From Erythrobacter cryptus DSM 12079 (GTDB lineage Bacteria; Pseudomonadota; Alphaproteobacteria; Sphingomonadales; Sphingomonadaceae), in NCBI RefSeq assembly GCF_000422985.1, contig NZ_AUHC01000005.1:124001-188000 (forward strand): a DNA stretch of 64,000 bases, read 5' to 3'. Positions 1 through 10,342 of this stretch are shown here, one piece after another; within the stretch, counting starts at the first letter, position 1; every line of letters starts with the position of its first letter. The notes beneath the pieces are model-generated. The model was not told the DNA's origin, made no database searches, and saw only the letters and a program-made list of their open reading frames with translations. Made by a program: the position numbers and the translations under genes.

Positions 1-153
1 GGCATAGGCCGCATCGGTGATCGATGCGCTCACCCCCGCCCCGGTCTCGACCGCGACGGCGCAGCCCAGCGCGGCAAACTTCCTCACCGTTTCCGGCGTG
101 GCGGCAACGCGCGTCTCACCGGGCGCGCGTTCCTTGAGGATGGCGATCTTCAC
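1..153 (-). CDS. pntA: NAD(P) transhydrogenase subunit alpha, N-terminal fragment
   Basis: The first 51 residues of the alpha-1 subunit of proton-translocating NAD(P) transhydrogenase, the NAD(H)-binding part of the inner-membrane enzyme that drives NADPH formation with the proton gradient. The opening residues (KIAILKERAPGETRVAATP) match the conserved start of the alanine dehydrogenase/PNT N-terminal domain. The gene runs off the left edge. The start is GTG at 153, because an in-frame TAA lies five codons upstream. That TAA is also the stop of the small oxidase gene, so the two are probably co-transcribed. Confidence 0.88.
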   Translation of the reverse strand, partial: MKIAILKERAPGETRVAATPETVRKFAALGCAVAVETGAGVSASITDAAYA

Positions 154-165
154 CGGGCCAAGGCC

Positions 166-288
166 TTAGCTGGCAATCGCGGAGACGACGGCAAACACGA
201 TCACCCCGATCAGCGGCACCACCCATTTGAGCGTTGCCATGAAGCCGCTGTAGGTTGCCTGCGCCTTTTCCATGTCGTGAACGGTCAT
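166..288 (-). CDS. aa3-type cytochrome c oxidase subunit IV (small)
   Basis: A 40-residue protein with a short polar N-terminus (MTVHDMEKAQATYSGFM) and one membrane helix from about residue 20 to 39. This fits the bacterial aa3-type cytochrome oxidase subunit IV family, a tiny accessory subunit of the terminal oxidase. In sphingomonads such a gene commonly sits just before pntA, as here, with 12 nt between its stop and the pntA GTG. The purine-rich stretch AGAAAGA lies just upstream of the ATG. The family call rests on size, topology and context. Confidence 0.75.
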   Translation of the reverse strand: MTVHDMEKAQATYSGFMATLKWVVPLIGVIVFAVVSAIAS

Positions 289-570
289 GATCTTTCTAGG
301 TCCCCTTGCAGCACCAACCCGCAAAACCGCGATTGGTTGCCGATGATCTTTGCGGCCATAAGGCCCTTGCGAGCGTTCCCGTATCGCGCCCGGCGCCCTA
401 TCTCAAGCCACCTTTAGTGAGAGGCCCGCCGCGGCGCGGGCCTCGGCGCCCTGTCCCGAAAGCGGGCAGGCCAGCCTTAATCGGGTTTTTACCCCACGCT
501 TTTATGCATGGCTCCTGTGTCAGCCCGGGACAGGCCCCGGGCGCAAGCAAGAGCGAGCCTTTAAGCACCG
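289..570. other. Divergent intergenic region with two GC hairpins
   Basis: This 282-nt gap separates the minus-strand oxidase/pntA genes from the plus-strand regulator and must hold both promoters. Two inverted repeats are visible: arms 421-429 and 436-444 (GAGGCCCGC/GCGGGCCTC), and arms around 450-458 and 463-470. Neither is followed by a U-run, so they are not clear terminators; a structured leader or small RNA is possible. I see no convincing gene. Confidence 0.35.
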
Positions 571-2016
571 ATGGCGGACATGGATTGCCACCCCGAAGCG
601 CAGGCCGATGCGCGGATCGTGATGCTGATCGACGACGAGCCGGCCCAGGCGCGCCTCATCACCGCGATCGCCGCGCGCGATGGCTGGCGCACCATCGTTG
701 CCCCCGATGCCGAAACCGCGATCGCCATGCTCGGCACACGCGAGGGGATGCAGCTTTCGGCGATCCTGCTCGATCAGTGGGTGCCGGGCGATGATGCCTG
801 CGCGCTGATCACCGAGCTCAAGGCGCGCCGCCCGGCGCTGCCGATCCTGATGCTCACCACGAGCGCCTCACCCCTGCTCGCGGTCGAGGCGATGCGCGCG
901 GGCGCTTCGGACTACCTCGTCAAGCCGGTCTCGCCCGATCGGCTGATGGAGGCGCTGCGCAGCGTGACCACCCGCGCCGCGCAGCGCGACGAGCTGGCGC
1001 CGCTGACCGAGAAGATGCCGGCCAATCTCGATTTCGACGCGATGATCGGCACCGCCCCGCAGTTCCGCGCCGCGCTGGCCCAGGCGGCCAAGGCCGCGCG
1101 CGGCCATGGCCACGTGCTGATCGAGGGCGAAAGCGGCACCGGCAAGGAAATGCTGATGCGCGCGATGCACGCCGCCAGCCCCCGCGCCAAGGAGCCGCTG
1201 CGGCTCATCAACCTTGCCAGCGTGCCCCCGGGTTCGGTCGAATCGGTGCTGTTCGGGCACGAGCCGGGCAGCTTCCCCGGCGCCTTTGATCGCCAGATCG
1301 GCGCCTTCCAGCATTGCGATGGCGGCACGCTGATCATCGACGAGATCGACCGCCTCACCGCCGTGGTGCAACAGCGCCTCAACGAGGCGCTCGACAGCGG
1401 GATCATCCGCCCGGTGGGGGCAAGCTATGGCTTCAGGGTCGATGTGCGCCTGCTGGTGACCAGCAATGTCGCGCTCGACCGGCTGGTTGCGGGCGGGCAG
1501 TTCGATGCTGCCCTTGCCGCCAAGCTCGGCGCCACCCGCATCAAGCTGCCCCCCTTGCGCGAGCGCACCGGCGACATTCCGGCGCTCACCCGCCATTTCC
1601 TCGCCCGCATCGGCGAACAGCCGGGGCTCAACCACCTCTCGATCTCCGATTCGGCGCTGGCGCTGCTTGCCGCCTATGACTGGCCGGGCAATGTGCGCCA
1701 GCTGCAATCGGTGCTGTTCCGCGCCGCGGTCTATTGCGAGGGCAACACGCTCACTGCCGAGAGCTTCCCCCAGCTTTCCGAAATGCTCGGCGGTCAGGCC
1801 CCAAGCAGCGCGCCCACCGCGCACGAGGGCGTGGGGATCATGCTCTACACCGAGGATGGCAACCTGCGCCCGCTCGAGGAGATCGAGGCCGATGTCATTC
1901 GCCTGGCCATCGGGCACTATCGCGGGCGCATGACCGAGGTCGCGCGCCGGCTCGGGATCGGGCGCTCGACGCTCTATCGCAAGCTCTCCGACCTCGGAAT
2001 TGACAACGCCGCCTGA
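571..2016 (+). CDS. Sigma-54-type (NtrC family) response regulator with altered GAFTGA loop
   Basis: A three-domain activator of 481 residues. The receiver domain (about 15-135) has the acid pair D21-D22, phospho-acceptor D68 and K118. The AAA+ domain (about 155-390) has Walker A GESGTGKE at 186-193 and Walker [11 protein letters not shown] at 251-260. A Fis-type helix-turn-helix closes the protein ([15 protein letters not shown], about 457-471). The loop that normally reads GAFTGA and touches sigma-54 reads GSFPGA (233-238), so it may not activate sigma-54 promoters in the usual way. No sensor kinase lies beside it, and its targets cannot be read from context. An alternative ATG lies three codons in. 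Confidence 0.82.
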   Translation: MADMDCHPEAQADARIVMLIDDEPAQARLITAIAARDGWRTIVAPDAETAIAMLGTREGMQLSAILLDQWVPGDDACALITELKARRPALPILMLTTSASPLLAVEAMRAGASDYLVKPVSPDRLMEALRSVTTRAAQRDELAPLTEKMPANLDFDAMIGTAPQFRAALAQAAKAARGHGHVLIEGESGTGKEMLMRAMHAASPRAKEPLRLINLASVPPGSVESVLFGHEPGSFPGAFDRQIGAFQHCDGGTLIIDEIDRLTAVVQQRLNEALDSGIIRPVGASYGFRVDVRLLVTSNVALDRLVAGGQFDAALAAKLGATRIKLPPLRERTGDIPALTRHFLARIGEQPGLNHLSISDSALALLAAYDWPGNVRQLQSVLFRAAVYCEGNTLTAESFPQLSEMLGGQAPSSAPTAHEGVGIMLYTEDGNLRPLEEIEADVIRLAIGHYRGRMTEVARRLGIGRSTLYRKLSDLGIDNAA

Positions 2017-2150
2017 TTTGGCCACGGCGCGCTTTGCCTGTCAGGAGTAGGTCAAGTGAACAAGCGTCACCGCTAAGGCGGCACGAGCACAACCGGCAAG
2101 GCCGCGCGCCTTTGCCCCTGTTCACTTTCGACACTCCCAAAGGTTCCCCT

Positions 2151-2930
2151 ATGCAAAGACTTCAAGGCGCATGCTGCGTCGTCACCGGCGCTGCGCGCGG
2201 CATTGGCCGCGCCATCGCCGCCGCCTTCATCGCCGAAGGTGCGCGCGTCCTTCTCACCGATATCGACACCGAGGGCGGCGCCCGAAGCGCGGCCGAACTC
2301 GGCGGCGATTTCCTCAGGCTCGACGTGCGCAGCGAGGCCGATTGGGAGGCGCTCGCCGGTCTGCACCCGCGTGCCGACGTGGTGGTCAACAATGCCGGGA
2401 TCACCGGGTTCGAGGAGGGGATGGTGCCCCACGATCCCGAACACGCCAGCCTTGCCGATTGGCGAAAGGTTCACGCGGTCAACAGCGATGGCACCTTCCT
2501 CGGCTGCCGCTATGCGCTCAGGGCCATGCGCGCGGCGGGCAAGGGATCGATCATCAACATCTCCTCGCGCTCGGGGCTGGTCGGCATTCCCGGGGCCGCG
2601 GCCTATGCCGCCTCAAAGGCGGCGATCCGCAACCACACCAAGTCGGTGGCGCTCTATGCGGCCCAGCAGGGCTGGCAGGTGCGCTGCAATTCGATCCACC
2701 CGGCCGCGATCCTCACCGCGATGTGGGAGCCGATGCTGGGCGAAGGCCCAGAGCGCGAGGCCACCATGGCGGCGCTGGTGGCCGACACGCCCCTCAAGCG
2801 CTTCGGCACGCCCGAGGAGGTGGCGGCGCTCGCCGTCTATCTTGCCAGCGAGGAGAGCGCCTACATGACCGGGGCCGAGCTCACGCTCGATGGCGGGCTG
2901 CTGGCAGGCAGCGCCGCCTCTCCCGGCTAG
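2151..2930 (+). CDS. SDR family NAD(P)-dependent oxidoreductase
   Basis: A classical short-chain dehydrogenase of 259 residues. It has the cofactor motif TGAARGIG near the N-terminus, NNAG in the middle, and the catalytic Ser plus YxxxK in [20 protein letters not shown]. The C-terminus ([13 protein letters not shown]) is typical of cyclopentanol/glucose-dehydrogenase-like members. The substrate cannot be deduced. I chose ATG 2151, preceded by AAAGG at 2139-2143; a longer frame from 2034 has no support upstream. It converges on the phosphatase gene, with 12 nt between the stops. Confidence 0.8.
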   Translation: MQRLQGACCVVTGAARGIGRAIAAAFIAEGARVLLTDIDTEGGARSAAELGGDFLRLDVRSEADWEALAGLHPRADVVVNNAGITGFEEGMVPHDPEHASLADWRKVHAVNSDGTFLGCRYALRAMRAAGKGSIINISSRSGLVGIPGAAAYAASKAAIRNHTKSVALYAAQQGWQVRCNSIHPAAILTAMWEPMLGEGPEREATMAALVADTPLKRFGTPEEVAALAVYLASEESAYMTGAELTLDGGLLAGSAASPG

Positions 2931-2942
2931 GGGCCAGAGCGC

Positions 2943-4142
2943 TTACCAGGCAAAGCTCTGGCTGGTGAGCGTGGCGCTGGCGCTGTCCTTCAGCGTCAGC
3001 GTCAGGCGCCGCGCCTTCCAGTCGATATCGACAAGCCCGTAATTCTCCATCGGGAAGAACGGGCCGATGCGCGCCGGATCGGGCTCGCGCGCGCTGGCGC
3101 GCGCCACGTCGCTGCCGAAGGCAAGGTTGAGCGAGGAGCTGGTCAGCTCCCACAGCGTCTGCCCGCGATGCTCGGCCTTGTAGATGCCCCCGGCATGGCG
3201 ATCGCCCGACAGGATCACCACCCCGCTCGGCGCGCGGCGGGTGAGCGCGCCGAGCAGGCGCGCACGCTCCACCGGGAAATTGGTCCAGCCCTCGAACTGG
3301 TGGGCCTGAGTGATCACCTGGGTCGAGGAGACGATGATCCTGAGATCGGCCGGACGCGCCAACTCGGCCTCGAGCCAGGCCCATTGCGCCTCGCCCAGCA
3401 CGGTCTTGTCGAGGCTTTCATCGGGCAGATAGCCGCCGAGCGGCGGGCGCTCCTTGCTCCAGGGCGCGCGCTTGAGGTCGGAGCGGAAGAAGCGGGTGTC
3501 GAGCAGGATCACCTGCACCCGGCGCCCTTCCGGCCCGGTGATGATGCTGTCATAGACCCCGGGGCGGGCGCGCACCGCATCGGAAGCGTTCCAGAAGTGC
3601 TCGAACAGCGTCTCGGCCCAGCGCCGCATCGGAAAGCTCGCCCCGGCATCATTGAGGCCGAAATCATGATCATCCCAGGTCGCCAGCATCGGGATGCGCG
3701 CGCGGAAGGCGCGAAACTCGGGGTGCGAAGCCTGGAGCGCATAGGCCGCGCGCAGCGATTCAAGCCCGGCATCCCCGTCCCAGGCATTGTCGCCATAGAC
3801 ATTGTCGCCGATCATCAGGAACAGCTGCGGGGCCTCAGCTGCGATGGCGGCCCAGTAGTCCTGCGGGGCGCTTTGGTGGTTGCAGCTGCCAAAGGCGATG
3901 CGGGTGAGCGCGAGCGAGGGGGCAAGCGCCGGGTTCGGCCCGGCCTCGGGCAGGCTGACGCGCTGGCGCAGGCTCTCGTAATAGGGCGCAAGCAGCTGGT
4001 CGGGGCTGACCGGCACGGGGAGCGGCGCGGTGCGCGCCGGGGCCTCATCCTCGTGCGCGCTGAGCGGCGCGGCGGCGGGGACGGCAAGGCTGGCGCAGCA
4101 GGCCAGGGCCACAAGGGCAGCGGCAAGAGGGGAACGGCGCAT
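2943..4142 (-). CDS. PhoD-like metallophosphatase (alkaline phosphatase D family)
   Basis: A secreted phosphatase/phosphodiesterase of 399 residues. The N-terminus is a signal peptide (MRRSPLAAALVALACCASLA). Metal-ligand motifs of the PhoD superfamily follow in order: IAFGSCN, MIGDNVYGDN, ATWDDHDFGLND and ILSGDRHAGG. Such enzymes act outside the cytoplasm on phosphate esters, often under phosphate stress. Start 4142 is set by an excellent Shine-Dalgarno, AAAGGAG, 7 nt upstream. Family members often carry a Tat signal, but no twin-arginine motif with good context is clear here. Substrate unknown. Confidence 0.85.
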   Translation of the reverse strand: MRRSPLAAALVALACCASLAVPAAAPLSAHEDEAPARTAPLPVPVSPDQLLAPYYESLRQRVSLPEAGPNPALAPSLALTRIAFGSCNHQSAPQDYWAAIAAEAPQLFLMIGDNVYGDNAWDGDAGLESLRAAYALQASHPEFRAFRARIPMLATWDDHDFGLNDAGASFPMRRWAETLFEHFWNASDAVRARPGVYDSIITGPEGRRVQVILLDTRFFRSDLKRAPWSKERPPLGGYLPDESLDKTVLGEAQWAWLEAELARPADLRIIVSSTQVITQAHQFEGWTNFPVERARLLGALTRRAPSGVVILSGDRHAGGIYKAEHRGQTLWELTSSSLNLAFGSDVARASAREPDPARIGPFFPMENYGLVDIDWKARRLTLTLKDSASATLTSQSFAW

Positions 4143-4293
4143 CGAAAGGCTCCTTTGAAGGCGTGATCGCAAGGCTTGTGGCGATGCTCCATGACAGGCT
4201 TGCGACGCCTGAAGAAGGGGGCAAAGTCGCCCCGCCCCCAGCTTGCCGATCGCTGTGCCCGGACGAGGGGCGCGCGGCCGGCCGCGCCGGGCC

Positions 4294-5406
4294 TCAATCG
4301 GGCGCGATCTGGCTGAAATCGGTGAGCGCCGCATCGCGCAGCCCGCGCCAGACATTGCGCGCCTGCACCGTTTCGGCCACATCGTGGACGCGCAGCAACT
4401 GCACCCCGGCATCCATCGCCTTGACCGCCAGCGCGATCGATCCGGCGAGGCGCCGATCGGCCTCCTCCTCGGCCGAAAGCGCGCCGATCATGCGCTTGCG
4501 GCTCACCCCCACCAGCAGCGGGCTGCCGAGCGCGTGGAACAGCGGCAGGGCGTTCAAGAGCCTGAGATTGTCGCCCAGCGACTTGCCGAAGCCGATGCCG
4601 GGATCGAGCACGATGCGCTCGGGCGCGATGCCTGCGGCGATGGCGCGGGCGCGCGCGGCCTTGAGGAAATCGAACACCTCGCTCACCACATCGCCGTAAG
4701 CGCCGCCCTTGTGCGGATCCTCGCCCGCGCCGGGGGCGTGCATCAGCACCACCGGGCAGCCGGCCACGGCGACAAGCTCGAGGCTGCGCGGATCATAGCG
4801 CAGCGCCGAGACATCATTGGCCATGTGCGCGCCCGCGGAAAGGGCGGCGGCAAGCACCCCGGCGCGGCGGGTATCGACGCTGATCGCCGCGCCCATGGCC
4901 GCGCAATATTCCACCGCCGGCACCACCCGGGCGATCTCCTCGTCCTCGAAGGTCGCCGCCGCCCCCGGGCGGGTGCTCTCCCCGCCGATGTCAATGATCG
5001 CCGCCCCGGCCTCGAGCATGGCGGCGGCATGGGCGCGCCCGGCCTCGACCGCGGCGAAACGCCCGCCATCGGAAAAGCTGTCGGGCGTGACATTGAGGAT
5101 GCCCATGATCTGCGGCTGATCGAGCCGGATGGTGCGCGTGCCCAGCACCAGCGGGGGATGGGCGCGGGCCAGATGGGCCCATTGCTCGGCCGCCTCGCGC
5201 GCCAGCACGCCCGAAAGGCGCGCGATCTCAGCCTCGATCAGGCTGGCTGTTCCGACGATCCGCTCGCACACCTTCGCCCCATCGCGCAGCACCAGCGCGA
5301 ATTCGCGGGCATAGGCGAGCGAGCCGCCGAGCCGCACCGCCTCGCCCCCGGCCTCCTGCGGCGCGCCGACCAGCGTGATCGGGTGAAGATAGACCGCCTC
5401 GGCCAC
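4294..5406 (-). CDS. folP: Dihydropteroate synthase
   Basis: Condenses p-aminobenzoate with dihydropterin pyrophosphate in folate synthesis. The 370-residue protein carries the signatures IMGILNVTPDSFSDGG, IIDIGGESTRPGA and VSRKRMIG. About 100 residues before the TIM-barrel are longer than in E. coli FolP, as in other alphaproteobacteria. The likely start is GTG at 5406, just past the ccrM stop; a TTG at 5418 overlapping the ccrM TGA is possible. It appears to be the second gene of a ccrM-folP unit. A perfect 16-nt palindrome at 4272-4287 follows the stop and may help end transcription, though it has no U-run. Confidence 0.92.
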   Translation of the reverse strand: MAEAVYLHPITLVGAPQEAGGEAVRLGGSLAYAREFALVLRDGAKVCERIVGTASLIEAEIARLSGVLAREAAEQWAHLARAHPPLVLGTRTIRLDQPQIMGILNVTPDSFSDGGRFAAVEAGRAHAAAMLEAGAAIIDIGGESTRPGAAATFEDEEIARVVPAVEYCAAMGAAISVDTRRAGVLAAALSAGAHMANDVSALRYDPRSLELVAVAGCPVVLMHAPGAGEDPHKGGAYGDVVSEVFDFLKAARARAIAAGIAPERIVLDPGIGFGKSLGDNLRLLNALPLFHALGSPLLVGVSRKRMIGALSAEEEADRRLAGSIALAVKAMDAGVQLLRVHDVAETVQARNVWRGLRDAALTDFSQIAPD

Positions 5407-5414
5407 GGCCCTCG

Positions 5415-6800
<1,386 letters not shown>

Positions 6801-7424
6801 TCAAAGCAGCGCCAGCTGCGCCACCGGGGCAAAGCTCTGGCGGTGAAGCGGGCTCGGGCCGTGGCGGCGCAGCGCCTCGAGGTGCTCGCGCGTGCCATAG
6901 CCCTTGTTGCGCTCCCAGCCATAATGGGGATAGGCACGCGCCGCCTCCAGCATCAGCCGGTCGCGCCATTCCTTGGCGATGATCGAGGCGGCCGATATCG
7001 CCGGGACGCTGGCATCGCCGCCGACAATCGCCCGGGCCGGCCAGCCCCAGCCCGGGCAACGGCCCTCAGGCGTAAGATTGCCGTCGATCAGCACTTCGCC
7101 CACCGGGGCGCCGAGCGCACCCGCGAGCCGTGCCACCGCGCGGGTCATCGCCTCCATCGTGGCGATGAGGATGTTGCGCGCGTCGATCTCCTCGGCCTCG
7201 ACCACCGCCACCGCCCAGCAGCAACTTGCCCGCAGCGCCTCGTCGAGCCGGGCGCGGCGCGCGGGCGAAAGGCGCTTGGAATCATCGAGGCCCGGCGGTA
7301 TCGCGCCGCCAAGCACCACCGCCGCGGCCACCACCGGCCCGGCAAGCGGCCCGCGGCCGGCCTCGTCCACCCCGATGACGGCCGCTCCGTCGGTGATCGT
7401 GAAACCCGGAGTGACCCCCAGCAT
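6801..7424 (-). CDS. rnhB: Ribonuclease HII
   Basis: Cleaves RNA in RNA-DNA hybrids and removes single ribonucleotides from DNA. The 207-residue protein has the active-site motif [12 protein letters not shown] near the N-terminus, [11 protein letters not shown], and SIIAKEWRD with a later catalytic Asp. The ATG at 7424 has GAGG 5 nt upstream; an ATG at 7442 is possible but poorly spaced. The start overlaps the start of the plus-strand lipoprotein gene: one CATG (7422-7425) provides both ATGs on opposite strands. Confidence 0.93.
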   Translation of the reverse strand: MLGVTPGFTITDGAAVIGVDEAGRGPLAGPVVAAAVVLGGAIPPGLDDSKRLSPARRARLDEALRASCCWAVAVVEAEEIDARNILIATMEAMTRAVARLAGALGAPVGEVLIDGNLTPEGRCPGWGWPARAIVGGDASVPAISAASIIAKEWRDRLMLEAARAYPHYGWERNKGYGTREHLEALRRHGPSPLHRQSFAPVAQLALL

Positions 7425-8586
7425 GTTCGCCTCGTTTCGCATCCTTGCCGCACTTTCCCTTCCCGCCTTGGCGCTGGCAAGCTGCGCCAGGGCCGAAAAT
7501 GGGGACAGCGCGCCTGCCGCCGCCGCGACCGCGGCGCCTTATGTCGTCACCGAGGTCGCCCGCTTCGATGAGCCCTGGGCGATCGCCTTTGCCCCGGGCA
7601 CCAGCGTGCTGTTCGTCACCGAGAAGGCCGGCACGATGAAATTCATCGACACCGCCAGCGGCACCATCGGCACGGTGAGCGGCCTTCCGCAAGTCGCCTA
7701 TGGCGGACAGGGGGGGCTCGGCGATGTTGCCTTCCTGCCGGGCGAGGCGGGCACGCCGCTCGATGGCCGCACGATCTATGTGAGCTGGGCCGAAGCGGGC
7801 GAAGGCGACACCCGCGGCGCGGCGGTGGGCCGGGGCAAACTCGCCTGCGCATCGCCCACGGCCTGCACCATCGCCGGGCTGAGCGTGATCTGGCGCCAGA
7901 TCCCCAAGGTCACGGGCCGCGGGCACTATTCGCACCGCCTCACCTTCTCGCCCGATGGCGCATATCTGTTCGTCGCCAGCGGCGAACGGCAGAAGCTGAC
8001 CCCGGCGCAGGATACGTCGAACACGCTCGGCACGATCGTGCGGCTCAACCTCGATGGCACCCCGGCCGCGGGCAATCCGCTCGCCGCGCAAGGGGGCGTG
8101 AGCGCGGAAATCTGGTCGTGGGGGCACCGCAACATCCTCGGCATGGACTGGGACGCGCAAGGGCGGCTGTGGGAGGTCGAGCATGGCCCGGCGGGCGGTG
8201 ACGAGCTCAACCTCGTCAAGCCGGGCGCCAATTACGGCTGGCCGCTGCGCTCCAACGGGGACCATTACAACGGTGATCCGATCCCCGATCATGCGCCCGA
8301 TGACGGCTTTGCCCAGCCCGCGGCAAGCTGGACCCCGGTGATCGCGCCGGGCGACATGCTGATCTATTCGGGCAGGATGTTCCCCGATCTGCAGGGCCAC
8401 GCGCTGATCCCCGGGCTCGGCAGCATGGCGCTGGTCGATGTTGCTTTCGACGGCGAAAGCGCGCGCGAAGTCACCCGCTGGAGGTTCGAGCGCCGCTTGC
8501 GCAGCATCGCCGAAGGGCCGGACGGCGCGCTGTGGCTGGCCGAGGACGGCAAGGACGCGCGGTTGCTCAAACTCACCGCCCGGTGA
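7423..8586 (+). CDS. PQQ-dependent sugar dehydrogenase-like lipoprotein
   Basis: A 387-residue protein of the soluble glucose/sorbosone dehydrogenase beta-propeller family, whose members oxidise sugars with PQQ outside the cytoplasm. The lipoprotein signal ends in ALASCA (Cys near 21). Family features include [46 protein letters not shown] and [21 protein letters not shown]. No PQQ synthesis genes are in the window, so substrate and cofactor use are inferred. GGAG lies about 11 nt before the ATG, which overlaps the divergent rnhB start. Confidence 0.82.
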   Translation: MFASFRILAALSLPALALASCARAENGDSAPAAAATAAPYVVTEVARFDEPWAIAFAPGTSVLFVTEKAGTMKFIDTASGTIGTVSGLPQVAYGGQGGLGDVAFLPGEAGTPLDGRTIYVSWAEAGEGDTRGAAVGRGKLACASPTACTIAGLSVIWRQIPKVTGRGHYSHRLTFSPDGAYLFVASGERQKLTPAQDTSNTLGTIVRLNLDGTPAAGNPLAAQGGVSAEIWSWGHRNILGMDWDAQGRLWEVEHGPAGGDELNLVKPGANYGWPLRSNGDHYNGDPIPDHAPDDGFAQPAASWTPVIAPGDMLIYSGRMFPDLQGHALIPGLGSMALVDVAFDGESAREVTRWRFERRLRSIAEGPDGALWLAEDGKDARLLKLTAR

Positions 8587-9131
8587 TGGCGCCCGCCCCA
8601 AACGCGGGCGAGACCGCGACGATCATTCCGCTCGAGGCGGTCGCGCCGGCCATGATCGAGGAAGTGCTCGATCGTGCCTTCGGGCCCGATCGCCATGCCC
8701 GCACCGCCTATCGCATCCGTGAGGGCATGGACTTCCTGCCCGGCCTCAGCCTTGCCGCGCTCGATGCCGAGGGGCTGCTGGTCGGCACCATCCAGTGCTG
8801 GCCGGTGGGGCTGATGACGAGGCAGGGCCAGGTGCCCCTGGTGATGGTCGGCCCGGTGGCGGTGGTGCCCGAGCGCCAGGGCGAAGGCTTTGGCATTGGC
8901 CTGATGAGCGCGATGCTGGCCGAGGAGGCGCGGCTTGCCGCCAGCGGGGGCCGCGCCCTGCCCCAGGTGCTGATCGGCGATCCCGAATATTACGGGCGCT
9001 GGGGCTTTTCTGCGGCCTTCACCGACGGCTGGCGCTGCCCCGGCCCCTATGAACAGCGCCGCCTGCTCGCCCGCGGCGCCGGGCTTGCGGCCATGCCCGC
9101 CGAAGGAATGCTCGGCCCCTGGCAGGGCTAG
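8586..9131 (+). CDS. GNAT family N-acetyltransferase (YhbS-like)
   Basis: A 181-residue acetyltransferase with the acetyl-CoA loop VVPERQGEGFGIGLM in the middle and the C-terminal pattern IGDPEYYGRWGFSAA, which resembles the YhbS branch of the GNAT superfamily. The acceptor is unknown. Its ATG overlaps the TGA of the sugar-dehydrogenase-like gene, so translation is probably coupled. It begins a run of closely spaced plus-strand genes ending with cca. Confidence 0.8.
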   Translation: MAPAPNAGETATIIPLEAVAPAMIEEVLDRAFGPDRHARTAYRIREGMDFLPGLSLAALDAEGLLVGTIQCWPVGLMTRQGQVPLVMVGPVAVVPERQGEGFGIGLMSAMLAEEARLAASGGRALPQVLIGDPEYYGRWGFSAAFTDGWRCPGPYEQRRLLARGAGLAAMPAEGMLGPWQG

Positions 9132-9182
9132 AGGCGCCTTGCCCCCTTCACCTTGGGCGGCGCTTCTGCCATTGCCCTTGCC

Positions 9183-9737
9183 ATGCCTTATGAGCCGCCC
9201 CCCTATCTTGCCAGCCTGACGCTCGCCGAGATCGCCGAGCTGGTGGCCCAGCGCAAGCTCCCCCCGGTGGAAGGCTGGGCGCCGCAGAAACTGGGGGAAA
9301 GCCACATGGTGATCCGCGCCGATGGCACCTGGCTGCACGAGGGCGAGCCGATCCGGCGCGAGGCCATGGTGCGCGCCTTTTCCGGCCTGCTTACCCGCGA
9401 CGAGACCGGGCACCACTGGCTTGTCACCCCGTTCGAAAAGCTCAGCATCGAGGTCGAGGACGCGGCCTTCATCGCCACCGATTGCGTGCGCCGCGAGGAT
9501 GCGCTGGTGTTCCGCCTCAACACCGATGACATCATCATCGCCGGGCCGGAGCACCCCTTGCGCGCCGCCGGCAGCGCCGAAGAGCCGGCGATCTATCTCG
9601 GCGTGCGGCGCGGCTGCGAGGCGCGGCTCAACCGCTCCACCTGGGCGCAGCTCGCCGAGATCGCGCTCGCCGAGGGGGCAGACGAAAACGGCTGGCAGGT
9701 CACCAGCCAGGGCGCCACCTTCCGCCTCGTGCCATGA
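9183..9737 (+). CDS. DUF1285 domain protein
   Basis: A 184-residue cytosolic protein matching DUF1285, with conserved phrases such as GESHMVIRADGTWLHEG, PIRREAMVRAFSGLL and GHHWLVTPFEKLSIEVED. The family's function is not established; related structures suggest a small-molecule or regulatory role. The ATG at 9183 fits the domain start better than an upstream TTG at 9153. Its stop overlaps the NUDIX gene start by 4 nt. Confidence 0.8.
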   Translation: MPYEPPPYLASLTLAEIAELVAQRKLPPVEGWAPQKLGESHMVIRADGTWLHEGEPIRREAMVRAFSGLLTRDETGHHWLVTPFEKLSIEVEDAAFIATDCVRREDALVFRLNTDDIIIAGPEHPLRAAGSAEEPAIYLGVRRGCEARLNRSTWAQLAEIALAEGADENGWQVTSQGATFRLVP

Positions 9738-10342
9738 GCCTTTACCCCGCGCTCGTCCGCGCCTTTGCCGAGGGCCATGCCCGTCCCGTGCCCGATCTGT
9801 TGAGCGATGCTGCCTTCGCGCAAGGCGACCGCGCCACCCCGGCGGCGGTGCTGATCGCGATCACCGATGTGCCCGCCGATCCGCAGGTAATCCTCACCCA
9901 GCGCCCGCGGGCGATGCGCGATCACCCGGGGCAGGTCGCCTTTCCGGGGGGCAAGCGCGAGCCGGGCGAGGATGCCGTGGCCGCGGCGCTGCGCGAGGCC
10001 GAGGAGGAACTCGCCCTGCCCCCCGCGGCGGTGCAGGTGATCGGCACCAGCGATGACTATCACACCGGCACCGGCTTTCTCGTCACCCCGGTCGTCGGCC
10101 TGGTGCCGCCCGGCCTGCCGCTGGTGCCCCACCCCCGGGAGGTCGAGGCCTGGTTCGAGGCGCCCTTGCGGGTGCTGCTCGATCCCACGCGCTGGACCAG
10201 CCACGAGGTGTTCTGGCGCGGGGCGCAGCGGCGCTATCTCGAACTGGAATGGCAGGGCTTTCGCATCTGGGGGGTGACCGCGGCGATCATCGCCAACCTC
10301 TCGAAGCGCATCGCCTGGGAGGCGCTCGCCGATGCGCGCTGA
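9734..10342 (+). CDS. NUDIX hydrolase, CoA pyrophosphatase-like
   Basis: A 202-residue NUDIX protein. The NUDIX box is complete (GGKREPGEDAVAAALREAEE, about residues 75-94), preceded by the LTQRPRAMRDHPGQVAFPGG stretch typical of CoA pyrophosphatases (NudL type), which split CoA into phosphopantetheine and 3',5'-ADP. It overlaps both neighbours: 4 nt with DUF1285 and 11 nt with cca. Substrate is inferred from the family. Confidence 0.85.
   Translation: MSLYPALVRAFAEGHARPVPDLLSDAAFAQGDRATPAAVLIAITDVPADPQVILTQRPRAMRDHPGQVAFPGGKREPGEDAVAAALREAEEELALPPAAVQVIGTSDDYHTGTGFLVTPVVGLVPPGLPLVPHPREVEAWFEAPLRVLLDPTRWTSHEVFWRGAQRRYLELEWQGFRIWGVTAAIIANLSKRIAWEALADAR

Noticed and set aside
421..470. Two GC hairpins as intrinsic terminators
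   Set aside because: Neither has a U-run, and no transcript is expected to end there.
868..2025. Long open frame on the minus strand opposite the sigma-54-type regulator (385 codons)
   Set aside because: It is a shadow of a gene with full conserved domains. High G+C keeps antisense frames open; there is no homology or ribosome-binding site. The same holds for many long antisense frames in the window.
4272..4287. Perfect palindrome GCGCGGCCGGCCGCGC as a regulatory site
   Set aside because: It follows the folP stop and consists only of G and C; in such DNA it is weak evidence for a binding site.
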